Below are positions 24,828 through 36,290 of a DNA stretch of 64,000 bases, in pieces. Each line of letters opens with the position of its first letter. The first letter of the stretch is position 1. The notes beneath the pieces were generated by a model. It searched no databases. It saw only the letters and a program-made list of their open reading frames with translations, and had not been told where the DNA came from. The DNA is from Fratercula arctica (Eukaryota > Chordata > Aves > Charadriiformes > Alcidae): positions 72,433,521 to 72,497,520 of the forward strand of contig CANTUZ010000001.1 of NCBI GenBank assembly GCA_947846985.1, given 5' to 3'. The position numbers and the translations under genes were made by a program.

Positions 24828-25529
24828 AGTATTATAACGAGTTTGGCTTTTTTTTGTTTGTTTTGTTCAAAGTTTCTTTGTTTTATTTTTCATAGTACTT
24901 ATTTCTTAAAGTTGTAAAACAGGCAGGCAAGCAAGCAGCCCCCTTCCTGTAAGTGAGGCACCGCAGTACCGCGCGGGGAGCTGGCGTATGAATTAAAGGC
25001 GTTGCTCAAGAGCCTCCATGTGGAGGACGCGTTTCCTTCGCCTAGGTAATAAACAAAACGAGAGGTGCAAACTTACCGTTGCTCCCAATTATTGAAGAAA
25101 ATGCAGGCGGAGGGAGGTCCAAAGACAAGCCCAGCCAGATGTGTGCTGTCCCCAGGAGCACACCCCACGCCCGTTGTTTAGAGCTTCCATTTGAAGCTGG
25201 GAGGCTGGAACCAGCCTGCCCAGGCTCGCTGTCCTTACCATTAAGTTTTCTTGGGTATTTTCTTGATGCCTCACTGAACCCTTCTAGTGCAATTTAAAGC
25301 CATTACTCTTTGTTCTGCCCGTACAGGAGATGGATTTATTCGTCTTTTTACTAAGTTGCAAGAATTACCTATCTTTCTTTTGCCCTCCATAATCTTATCT
25401 AAACAGCCTTTTCTAGTTCATATATTTTAGACCGTTCTTGTTTTTAAATTCAAGCGAAAACGCAGTTTTTCAGGCAGTTCAGAGTGGAACATCACAGGTT
25501 CAACATCTGTATTGCTTCCTATTGAACTG

Positions 25530-25780
25530 TGTCCTGTTTTCCTCAAACCCTTTCAGTTCAGTTTTCATTTGTTCAGTTTTCTTTGCATTTGATGCCATCT
25601 GAAAATTTATTTTAGGTTTATTTTTTTTCTGATAGTAAAAATACTGAGTAACACCGGATCCAGGACAGATTCCTGTGGAACCCTACCTCCTGTTTTGACA
25701 GCAAAACACTGATAAGTGCCATTGAAAGACACAGTGTGTTCTGCCCTTGCACTCACTTTACTGTTGGAGAACCAGCACAT
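25530..25780 (-). mobile_element. Ancient CR1/L3-type LINE relic
   Basis: The reverse strand resembles the RT domain of old amniote CR1/L3 elements. The plus-strand string around 25636-25690 ('ggatccaggacagattcctg' then 'tggaaccct') corresponds to the strongly conserved block just after the RT active site ('ggaccaagaacagatccctg' type). Upstream, 'gatgccatctgaaaattta' corresponds to the FADD region. The match may reach to about 25330 on the left, but is too weak to delimit. Heavily decayed. Confidence 0.65.
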
Positions 25781-26283
25781 TTGCACATTGCTGGCCTAAA
25801 ACTATTTCAGTTCCCGAGCTTTGCACAGGTGGGCATCTTGCTGTATTGCAGTGCCTGCTATGTGACTGTACCAGCTCAAATTGCTACTACTTTAGGGTGC
25901 TGGAACACGGGATTTTGTAAAGGAAAGCAGATCGGAAAGAAATAGTGTTATTTTTCAAAGTTCTTTGAACATAAATTCTGTGCTAGGACTCAAACATTTT
26001 TTCATGACTGCTACAACAGATGAGAACATGCATGAGCTAAGACTAGAATTAATGTAGTTGTAATTAAGCTGCTCTCAAAGTCATTAGATATTTTAAGCTG
26101 TTGAGCCATTTTTCCAGCCCATTAACTTTATTTAGGCATAATTACAATTTTTAACCTGTTAGTCCAGACAAAGCCTTGATCATGCTTTTACATACGCTAC
26201 AGTGCAGTAGACATACTGCACAACAATATGTCTTTGTTTGGAGTTTCTTGTGTGGCCACAGGTATCTGATGATGAATTGTTGT

Positions 26284-26331
26284 GGGTTTGGGTGGGGTTT
26301 TTTTTGGGGGTGGGAACAGGGTGGTGCTTTG
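26284..26331 (+). other. Possible G-quadruplex on the plus strand
   Basis: Successive G runs (GGG, GGG, GGGG, GGGGG, GGG, GGG) separated by loops of 3, 1, 8, 1 and 4 bases. Most loops are within the usual 1-7 nt limit and one is 8. Confidence 0.45.
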
Positions 26332-28109
26332 AGGTGGGTTTAGGTTTTTATTTTGTTGCTGTTTGCATTTTTCTCTGGAGTTTTTATGGTTTTTGTCAAG
26401 GCTGTGATTGCTTCTCAGATTGTTTCTTTCATGACTACCGTAATTACACCCCAGCTCTTGTGTCACAGTTGGCATCCTGCTTGCCAAATATGATGGTATT
26501 ACATGGAACCATTCCAGAATTAAGACAATCCCTATTTTACTAAGTTTGTGGAATTGTTGTGGGATTTAAAGCTTCAATTACTACTTGGCTTCTGGTGGCC
26601 TGAAAAGTATTAAGCAAGAAGTAAGAAATTGGCCAAGTATTTCTCCCTGCACAGAGTTAACCCTCAAACTTTCAACCAGGAGCACCCTTGTTTGATGGAT
26701 GGAGATTGTTTTTTGACTTTGAAATAAATGCATCACATTTTAAGGAAAAGCAACACATTTAGCCTGTTAGGAGGATGTTAGGAAACCTCTGCCTGTGGAC
26801 AGGAGTCTCTAAGGAATGTTGAGGTGCTATATTTGGAGAGTTTCAGGGAGATCAAGATTCAGAGACAGTTTTATTAATTCCCTTTTGCTTTGTGAATGTT
26901 TTTGATTAGGATAGTGGTGAGCGTTCCCAGTCCTTACTGATACTATGCTCTGTTACATAGGCATCTCCGCATTATTTAACAAGGCATCTCAAAATCAAGC
27001 AGAAAGTCTGCATTAGATCCAGCGACGTGCTTCTGGGTTTAAAATGAGGCAGCATATCCCCGCAGTGGAGTCCAGAGCATGTCCAGGCTGTCTGCTTCCC
27101 CAAGCCAGTGGTGGGGGTAGTTTGGTGCAGTCTGACGGGATCCCCACAGGCTGGTCCTCAGAGCTGGAAACCGATAGGCAAAGTGAGGACAGGGATGTTT
27201 AAAGACTGTTTCTCTTTCCAGTCCTTAGGCGTCTTAGCCACGGCTTCAGGAAATGTCTGCTACTGATGTCCCGGAGTCTCTTTTGAATTAGGTCTAAAGA
27301 ACTTAATATAGGGTTTGTGCAAGTGGTACAAAACAAAAATATTTTCATCCCTAGCATCTAACAACTTTTGTCCTAGGGATGAGAAAACTGGGTTCAGCTC
27401 CTTCTTCAGCTTCAAGGGCTTTGAGTCCACCACACCAAATAACGCTGACAGTGGAAAAATACAAACACAGATGTGGGAACAAAGACCTAACCACAGGCCA
27501 TGCTCTTGATTGATCCAATGAATCTTGGGTTATATTTGACCTGTCCTTACCAGAGGACATGGAAATCCTAGTCCATCTATCCCCATCTGCAACATGGGGC
27601 ATTCCTGCAGTTGGTGGATCATGTGGATTTGGATCCCCAGAAACTGAGGGAGGAATTTTCATATCTTCTAGACTAATATCGAGTGAATATCACCTCCCTC
27701 TAGTCTCACCTAAATGCTGTGTGAGTCTAACAGTTTCAGCTGGTATTGTTTAGGTGTGAACTGAAAATGCCCACCAAAATGAGCTCTGAGAGGCAAGGTG
27801 TTCCGCCACAGAGGTTTTGGGCACTTGTCAAGTTTTGGTGTTCTTAGTCCAAACCACCTTTGGGTCACAGGCAGCCTCATAATGTGGATTAAAGTCAAGC
27901 AGAGAAGCATCTCATTAATTCAGGCACTTCTCATGTTACACATGTATAAGAGAAGGCTTTGGGGGGTTAGGAGTGGAACTGATGCACTTCCATTCCTCTT
28001 AGCACTTTGGTGGATTTCACTATTTATGACTAAAGTCAAACAAATCATCTCAATTATAAGGATTCTATGAAGAGATAAAAGTCACTGATGAAAAGTGGGT
28101 AAGCTACAG

Positions 28110-28178
28110 TATTTAATTAATGGGTTTAATTACTGCATCTAATAATTGTGTTTAATTAATTACTGTGTCTAATTAAGA
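28110..28178. other. TAATTA-rich imperfect repeat block
   Basis: Contains four TTAATTA/TAATTA cores and two copies of a degenerate unit, 'tttaattactgcatctaat' and 'ttaattactgtgtctaat'. TAATTA is the core site of many homeodomain proteins. This is either a small old tandem duplication or a homeodomain-site cluster. Confidence 0.4.
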
Positions 28179-28676
28179 TAACATTAGCTATGAATAAGCT
28201 ATGTTGGTCTGGATGGAAAACCGTCTCTCCACTACCAGTCTCCCAGGGAGAATCTGCCATTACACACTGAGCTGATTCTTTGGATATTGCTCGCTTCCTC
28301 CTGTGTGAAGCAAGGAGGCAAGCTTGGAGGGTGAGCTGGAGCTTTAGCTGCAGTTATATAAGGCTTATGCTGCTTTACTTCTTTGTCCCTCTCTCTTGTT
28401 TGTGGATTATAACTTCACTCGGCTACGACAATTTCACTGCTGGACTTCAAAGGTCTCTTTGAGACACAACTCTCCCAGGAGCAGGGAGTCCAGATTAAGT
28501 ACCTGAAAGCAAGGTACCGTGCACATGAAAGGTGCTATGCAAACGTCACTCGCTTCAGTGATGCATACTATTTTGCATTTCTTTCTGATCTTTTCAATTT
28601 CCTGTATTGTGCTGCTGTGCCTGTAAATATAAGTAATATGCTCTGAAGGGTCTTTTTCATATCAGCATCGGAAATA

Positions 28677-28692
28677 GTGTGTGTGTGTGTGT
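28677..28692. repeat. (GT)8 microsatellite
   Basis: Eight perfect GT dinucleotides. Confidence 0.9.
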
Positions 28693-30083
28693 TGCAGACC
28701 AGCAAAATGATATTTACATAGAGTGCGACAGAGGGTTTGTGCTGTATGACCAGGGTTTGACTTGGGAATATGTAGAGAGTATCCAAGGATGTAGTTTGCT
28801 GGGATGGAGCTGGAAGATTGTGTAATGTGGAAAGAGACAACCCTGGCCTACATTTATCCATATTTCCTGCTAGGAGTGGTCTCTAGAGTGAATCAAATCC
28901 AGAAGAGTCCTGACTCTTCATCTCAGAGGACTTCAAAGGAGATTTTTGAAGTTAACACATGCAGTAGGGACAAATGGAGGTCCAGGCAGTGGGAGCTAAT
29001 CAGAGAGCTTAGCTAACTGCCGGTGGATGTACCCTGAGATTGCCTGAGGCTGCTGTTAGCAGTGATGGTTTGTTACTAGACTCTGGTTCAGTTCCTCATT
29101 TCCACAGCTGTGGCTCCCCCAGCAGCCACCCTGCAAACAGTCCAGCTGCGTGACAATAAAGAGAGCAGCTCATTTTGAACATGAGGATTTGGATACTCTG
29201 CTTAGGCAACCTTTATTTCTTAGGACTTCTTTCTTTTGTTTGTCTCCCAGAGCATTTCTTTTGATGGGTGGCTGTATCCATCTTAATAATGTGTGTTTTT
29301 TTCTTGAGAATATGTAGTTTGTTCTCAGAGATAGCTGTTTTAAGCATTTGCGTTATAAGAACAGCCTATCCAAATTAAGTACCTACTGTGAGCGTAAGCT
29401 GAAATACATATATAGCACCTGTGCTAGGTAAAATATGCAAATATATATGCAATTTTAGTAACTCCATCATCTATGGAAGTACACTACCTTTATAGATACA
29501 ACATTCCTCTCCCCTTTCGAATCCCCAGGAAGACCATGAGAGTTGTGACACTCATATATGTACAGAGCTTGGGCAAAGGCAGAAACATACGTCTCTGTGT
29601 CTTTTGTGATGAATGGGTAAGATCTCTTTTGACCAATTTTTCTGTAAGACTGAGTTACGCATCCTTCAGCTGATAGGCTTCAAAAGGCAAGCGTAATATT
29701 TTCCCATTTTGTTCCCGAAAAACAAAGATTATGTCCAGTGGCAAGAGGTCATTAGTTTTCAGAGGAAATGATGTTTCTTCTGCTATTTCACTAAAGTTTA
29801 AGACTGACATATTTTGTCAGAAGGTACTCAGGTGTAGAACAGCTGACTGAAGGAAGTTGGCAGCTGTTATCTGGTGAAATTCTTTAGTGTTTCTGCAGTA
29901 GATTCTCTTAGTTATTTGTTGTAAAGTTTAGGATGCAGCTGAGTAAATAATGTGAAGAAACAGAATGTATAAAATCTGAATTTCTCTCAGAAGTTCCCAG
30001 GGGAATTGCAAGCTTTGAATAGAACAGGTATAAAGAATGCTGAAAATAGTATAGTTCATTACTCCTGACTTGTCTTTGAACAA

Positions 30084-30086
<3 letters not shown>

Positions 30087-30114
<28 letters not shown>
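30087..30114. repeat. A28 homopolymer
   Basis: An uninterrupted run of 28 A, the longest in the window. I looked upstream for a retrocopy or SINE that would explain it as a poly(A) tail and found none I recognise. No flanking direct repeat is evident. Confidence 0.9.
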
Positions 30115-30117
<3 letters not shown>

Positions 30118-33100
30118 CAATGATTTAGTCTAATAACTGGAACTAATAAAATTGGTCTGTCACTTATTTCTATAATGACTTGCACTTTTCACTTACAGCC
30201 CTGCAAGTATAAAGTCACTGTTTCAGTCCATAATGCTGTTTATAGTGGTTTATTTATTTTTTAAATATCTAAAGGATTTCTTATATTGAATTCTTAGGGA
30301 AATAAATTAACAGTTCTGGTGGTATTATACCTCTTAGCTTTTCTTGGCTGATTTGCATCCAAACAAATGCAAAACTTCTTCCTGAAAGCAATTTGCAGGA
30401 ACACAGTGCACAAAACATTCATTAAGAGTCACAGCAGTGACAGGAACCAAATTAGAACAAGAACATTGCCATAACTATGCATGTCCAAACTTGGCGGGCA
30501 ATGAGAATAAACACAAACACAAATACAATTTCAGTGAATGTCTTTACTTGCGAAGAAATAGCTAAAGCCTAGAAATCACATTTCATTCCCTTGTATTTAC
30601 AGCTGGGAGAGAACATTCACTGTCTCTCAGCCTTTACAGTCAACCGTGCTTTAAGGTGAACCACTGCTGATATCGATTGCAACATAAGGTCAGAGATATA
30701 TCCGAGGCTATTTCCCTTTTAAGTGGACAAGAAGGATAAGAAATAGCTTCAGCGGCACAATCATTCGCTGGCTGTTGGAGGTGAGGGAGGCAGAGGGCAG
30801 GCAAAGAGCACAACCATCCAGTCTGTACCAGCACAGAGATATCGAGCACTTACCGCTGTATATTTGGGGCTTGCATTTTTTGCATTCCTGTGCTGCTCCT
30901 CAAATTAACTGAATTTCCAGCTGAAGGCTTAATTCTCCACCACTGCCATGCAGAGGCATAGATATCTAAGGATCTGGTCCATCGTCTTCCAGGAGGGCGA
31001 GGCAGAAATTTTGTTGATGTAGAAATTACGTATGGATTCCTTGAAAAATTTCTTTTATGTTATTTGCACACTTTTGCCCCTAGGCACTTGCATCAAGTCT
31101 TCCTCACTGGGAAAGCTGCAGTGCCCTCAGGATTTTGGTTGCTCAGCCATCCAGGAGACTTGCTCACAGCACATCATAGTCCTCTCTATACCCACGGGTT
31201 TTCTTTCTTTAAAAAACTGAGTGCAAGTGGAGCTGGTGAGAACCCGGATCCTGGCTTAGTATGAAGATGTCCCATAGTAGGAGCACAAATGTAGATCTGG
31301 AAACATGAAAAGCATGACATGAAAGTCAAATATACAGACCTTCACGGGCGTGAGGAACTCAGCTGTTACACCATGGAGTTGCTCCCAGACATGACATGAG
31401 AAAGCCTCCAGGTGAGGGGGTTAGTCCCTTTTCCCACGGGACCTTGTGGGGGAACCATTGCTCCTTACTGTCAGAAGGCACAGGCCACCTCAACGCCGTC
31501 CTGCTCCTTGCAGTGCTGTGCACCCACCTTCCTGCTGGCAAACTCCAGCTCCTTTTAGACAGGCAGCAACCGCTGGCAATCACCTCCAGCCTGGTTTGAG
31601 GATCCCCCACCAGTGTCTTTATCTGATCTGTCTCACAGATGAACAACTATATATTTTTTTAATTTGGAAGACAGAATAAATGAGTACAGTTATAACTTCT
31701 CCTGTGTGCTGTTATTAAGTAAGACTGATAGGTTTTTGTTGTTTGGATTTCTCACCCTCCCCGAGATTCAGCCACTTGGACTCAGCTAAGAATTACAGTT
31801 TAAGTAGAGATGTTCTGTTTTCAATTATTTTCTGTTAGCTCCCAAAGGACTGTTCTGTTGGGGTATTTATTTTCCAGCTGGAGATTACTGTTACCATCCT
31901 TGGATCATTTATTAGCTGATGACGGTTCTTGCTGATTTGGTGGAGAGGTTGCCAAGGAAAACTAATATACTAGCTTTCCTACTATATTAAGGACTTCAGA
32001 AGTAAGGGGAAAAGGTTTTTTCCCTTCACATTTTAGCAGAGATCAAAACTGAATCTTTTGTTTCCTCCTGAAATTGAAAGCAACACCTCTTATAGAAAGT
32101 TTAAGTGGAAAAAACCTGTTACACTGTGTTTCCTGTCCTTGCTCTAAAAAATGGCACACTAAATCCAGTCTTCATTCCTGTATCAGTTAACTAAGAAATG
32201 TTATCTGAATATATCTAACTGACATTTTGTCTGTCACGTTTCATTGTTGGAGATACCACTTATATTTTGTAAAGCTGATCTAACAACTCAGTGATCATTT
32301 AACCGTTGCAGCAGTCTGGTGAATTTGTGTTGTTTATTAAAGTATGCAGGAAAGGAAGCATAAGAAAGCACTTGAGCCACTTGGAGCTGAAAAGAAATTG
32401 AGAATTCCCATCATTTTAGCAAGTTTCCTTTTTTTTTTTTCCCCCCTGGACCTTAAGTACTTTCTGATAACAGCAGAGTAATATGTTTACCAAACTGTTG
32501 CTTCCCGGAATGGTAGCCGTTAGTCTGTTTCTCAGCATGGTATATACGTGCATTGGGATATCCCCTTATCTTTTGGCAGCATTATTTGTATCATTCTTAA
32601 ATGTCATTTCAGCTGAAAGCTTTAGAGCAAGCGGTGCCTCACGGATGCAAAGGAAGAGACCCTTCACTTTTCACTCAGCCCCACCCTCTTCCATTTTTCC
32701 CATTTTCCTCTCTGTATGAGCGTGTGAATGTGTGTGTTTTATTCAAAAAAAGAAAAAAATCCAACCAAACAACAAGCTACCAAGAAAGAGACCATTTGTT
32801 TTTAAAAGACTTTTTTTTTTCATGCTTTTGACCTTACCTTCTCTCCATTCCTTCTAATAACTTTTATGTAATTAGACGGATTGACTCTGTTTGAGAGAGT
32901 CTTGTGTTCTGTCCTTCTCATTACCAGAATTTCAGTTTCGTGAGGACTCCCGCCACTTTTGCATTTTTTGCAATTTCGCAATACAGCCCTGACAGCCTGA
33001 CTGGTCTCGAATTCCGAGTCACAAGTGGAGCTGCCTAACAGATACTGAGTATTGTAAATGGTCTGTCAAAGGAATTCCTAATTTTCTCCATTCCCAGCAC

Positions 33101-33710
33101 TGTGCAAGCATAAATAACAACCGCAAAGCTTTCTCTGTGGGGCTTTCTTTGGTTAGAGTTCCTCAACAATCACACAATCTGACATTCACAGAGTGCAAGA
33201 GTAGAATTTGTGGATTAGAGTGATTTTTTAGTATTAAAGCCGTTTGTGAATACAAATATAAAAGCATATGTGCATACATATGTCTACTTTGGGGTTACCA
33301 TCTGCCCATGGCATATACATGATAGCTGGCATTTTGGGAAAAGCTGAATAATCTTTTTTTTGGAATTAAATTACCATCTATCACTGTGTACATACCCCAG
33401 CTCAACAGGCAACCGCTGGCCTATTCTGAAGATAGTGAATGCATGTAGTCTCTGTCTCCTTCATAATACATGAATCTTTTAGGTATAATGTAACGACAGA
33501 CAATTGCTTGATTGCTGTTTCTCTCTATAGAACCCCTCAAGGATGTTAATCTGCAGTGTGATAATGAACAAATATTTTTTAATGTCTGGTATTAGTGTTC
33601 CACAGGGTAATACCACAAGAGGTGATTTCCAAGTAAGATATTCCTGCTGAAAAACCAAAGTAGCCAGAATAGTAGAATTCACTAAATAGCTATATTAAAC
33701 AGACTTTTTA

Positions 33711-33803
33711 GTTTGGTGTGGGGTTTTTCTGTTGTGGGTTTTTTGGTTGTTTTTTTTTTGTTTGTTTGTTTGTTTTTGTTTGGTTTGTTTGTTTTTTTTT
33801 TTT
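33711..33803. repeat. T/G-rich simple repeat
   Basis: About 90 bp of T runs with TTTG and TTTGG units, ending in a T run of about 13. Confidence 0.88.
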
Positions 33804-34798
33804 CTGAGCTAGAACTATGAGCTATTGCACTTGCTTTCGAAGAGCAAATACTGTTAGTAAGTGTATTTGTAAGTGTATTTGTGATACAGAATAGCTGTGA
33901 ATGACTGCACTGGAAGCAGAGAACACTTAACTACTAGATTAGATAAACCACTAGAAAGCACTGATCCACTGCCAGCAAAGCCTAGACCATATAATGGCAC
34001 TACTCAATCTTGCACCATGAAGAATCACAGGGAACTGGGAGAGTTACAGGATCTTATGACATCAAATAAGCAAGTCTTCTGTAAGTCACACTTCCAGCGT
34101 GACTAACTCACTGCCAAAACTGACTGAATGCCAGGTTTATGCCAGGTTTCTCTTAGCTGGAATAGAAAAATGTGTATCTAAAACCCTAAAGTAGCTTCTA
34201 CTCAGAGAAATCGTATTTTCTATGAAGTCCTGTGATGAATTAGGGAAAATAATAATTTTAAAAAAAGTGTTTTAAATAGCAATCTCTCACTCCTTGTAAC
34301 AATTGAGCTAATAAAACCCCATTTCCAACACACTTTGTCCTTTGTCCCCAACAGCTATGGTAGCTTCAGCTCATGGCCCAAATCCTAGGACACACTCACA
34401 ACAGGAGACACAGTCTAACTTTGTCTGGGTGCACAGGGCTCAGCCAGCTGTGGACCCATAGTTACTACTGGCTCATGAAGCCTCTGAAAACTTTGTGTTT
34501 GAGCTTACTTCTTGCTTTTTGATATTTGATTGAAACTGACCTGTGGAACCATAAATCAGTAGGGAAGGAGATCACAGAATAGCTGATTTCCTTGGAAATC
34601 AGACTAACATTAACCCCATAAAGTTCTCACCTATTTTATGTCTCAGTAATGTCATACTCCCCCTCCATAGTTTTAAAGTAAAAAAACTGAGTTCTCAACT
34701 ATGCGTTCTCCTGCATTTGTATATTTTTACAGACATGAACTCCATTCTTCTGCTTAATCTTGTTCCATCTTAATCAAAGATCTGACCTTATATAGGTT

Positions 34799-34932
34799 GT
34801 TTATCAACAAATTCAGAGACTTCATCAAGGTGCTTAAGTATGTTGTTGTATTAAGCAGCTGAGTAGCCCTGCTGACTCCAATTGTACATACTTAAGGACC
34901 TTGATGAGGAAGTTTCTGAATATGTGGATAAA
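34799..34932. repeat. Imperfect inverted repeat (fold-back), probable old MITE
   Basis: The left arm (34799-34843) and right arm (34886-34932) are reverse complements over about 45 bp. The inner 24 bp (34820-34843 against 34886-34909) match at 22 positions, and the outer part matches with a 2-3 nt bulge and a few mismatches. A 42-nt loop with weaker self-complementarity lies between. The CTTAAG-centred arms resemble the palindromic Chompy-type MITEs known from crocodilians, turtles and birds, though I compare from memory only. Alternatives are a structured RNA or microRNA-like hairpin. Confidence 0.7.
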
Positions 34933-35718
34933 GGTCTGGTATTTTCCCAAAGTGAATGAAGGGATGAGCTGTTGTTAGCTCATTAGCTGAGCTCAGATGG
35001 ACTCTAAGGGCTTTGGCAAAAATGTGGTGGTAACTTAAAATCAGATGGCTGAAACTGCTGGTGCCCCTCATCAGCCACCCTGTACCTTTGATACCCTGAG
35101 TTAAGGCAATCTAATCCACCTGTGAATCAGCTCCAGCACCAATTAACTCTTCATCCAAGCATATTAAGATGAATCTAAATCAAGGACAGAAGCAGTAATA
35201 GGAACGTCAGAATTATTCAAAACTGGAAGTGAGCTTTATTTTCTGTTTTCTAACAGATGATTGCCAGTCATAGTCTAGGATAGATTCTACTTTGCCTGCT
35301 AAACATATAATCCCATTGCCTTTTCATTAAGTACCTTGCAAACCTCACCATCTTCAGTGGGGCTTCATTTTTGAAACTAACGGCAACATTAATCTCAGAG
35401 GGATGATTTGCAGAACAAGATACTACTCAGCACGAGCAGGGTTGTGCATTAAGGGAAAGCTGGTCCTACGGGGGGTTAGGCTTAGCTGCCTCTGTGATTA
35501 ATCATCTGCCTCCCAGCTGCTGCTCTGATTTTTTTTTAATACACTCCAAATGCAAACAAAGGCACAAATATACCTGGAGCCAAAACTAGCTCACAGCTTT
35601 CAAAGTTGTTTTTCAAACACAAAACCAGACACAATTCTTAAATAGAGATATTCCTACAGTTATTTGCCTCGGTATTGTTCAGTCCTTGCCTTGTTAGTTA
35701 GATAATCAACTCACTCAT

Positions 35719-35812
35719 AGGCCAAATTCATTCCTTTATCCCATAGGTAACAGTCTGTTTCACTCACCTCAGTGGACTTCATCAGTGCAGCACTTATACA
35801 TCTGCAATTAGA
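35719..35812. mobile_element. Possible ancient amniote MITE/SINE relic
   Basis: 'ggccaaattcattcc' followed by 'cctcagtggacttcatcagt' resembles a short palindromic interspersed repeat seen in turtle, crocodile and bird DNA. The match is short and from memory, so it is weak. Confidence 0.3.
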
Positions 35813-36059
35813 AAAAAAAAGACTTAGGTAAATAAAACATAAAATACAACTCCATTGTGAGTTCTCACTCCCATTTTTTCTTACGGTCACAAGACATATT
35901 AGCAGAAAACCTTATGGATATTTTTAGATAAAAGATTCTCAAAGTGTTCCCTGGAAATCATTGTCAGACGAAACTGAAGTATGGAGTGGAAGCCAGACGT
36001 AGCCAAAAATGTGGCCATTACTTGAGGCTAAGAAGCAGGAAACAAAGGAAAACATGTGG

Positions 36060-36290
36060 CAAGGTCTCACAATAGAATAGGTTAGCAGTGGGGTCTCAGA
36101 CGGAGATCTATTGTTCAACATAACCATAAATGACTTGGAAAGGGAGATGAAGGTTAAAGAATTTGTGGATTCTACCAATTTATTCAGGTTTATTAAAAAA
36201 AAAAAATGATTGCAAAGAGTTGTGGAAAGATGGCATGACTGTTTTGGATGGAAAATGTACAGCATATTAAATTATCAGTGACCCAGAGAA
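36060..36290 (+). mobile_element. Ancient CR1-type RT relic
   Basis: The block 'gcagtggggtctcagacgga' then 'ttgttcaacataaccataaa' and 'tgacttggaaagggagatga' parallels the CR1 region coding for [15 protein letters not shown] and LDEG, followed by a decayed FADD block ('gaatttgtggattctaccaa'). Only this RT core is recognisable. Confidence 0.6.

Larger units (their letters stand above)
18158..25529. other. Long AT-rich, nearly repeat-free stretch
   Basis: About 7.4 kb with no gene and no bird-type CR1. Open frames are short. A weak match to an ancient amniote interspersed repeat ('gtcaaattctgccgtcctg') begins near 21712 but is too short to be sure. The freedom from young repeats and the unusual non-simple AT-rich sequence (for example 18840-19520 and 23270-23560) would fit conserved non-coding DNA. 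This cannot be tested without another genome. Confidence 0.45.
25781..34798. other. Non-coding stretch, no gene recognised
   Basis: About 9 kb of mixed composition. It contains a possible G-quadruplex (26284-26331), a TAATTA-rich block (28110-28178), (GT)8, an A28 tract and a T/G-rich array, each listed separately. Open frames of about 100 codons at most show no domain. A 12-bp tandem duplication lies at about 33856-33881. Part of 27000-27900 may be an old unrecognised repeat. Confidence 0.45.
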
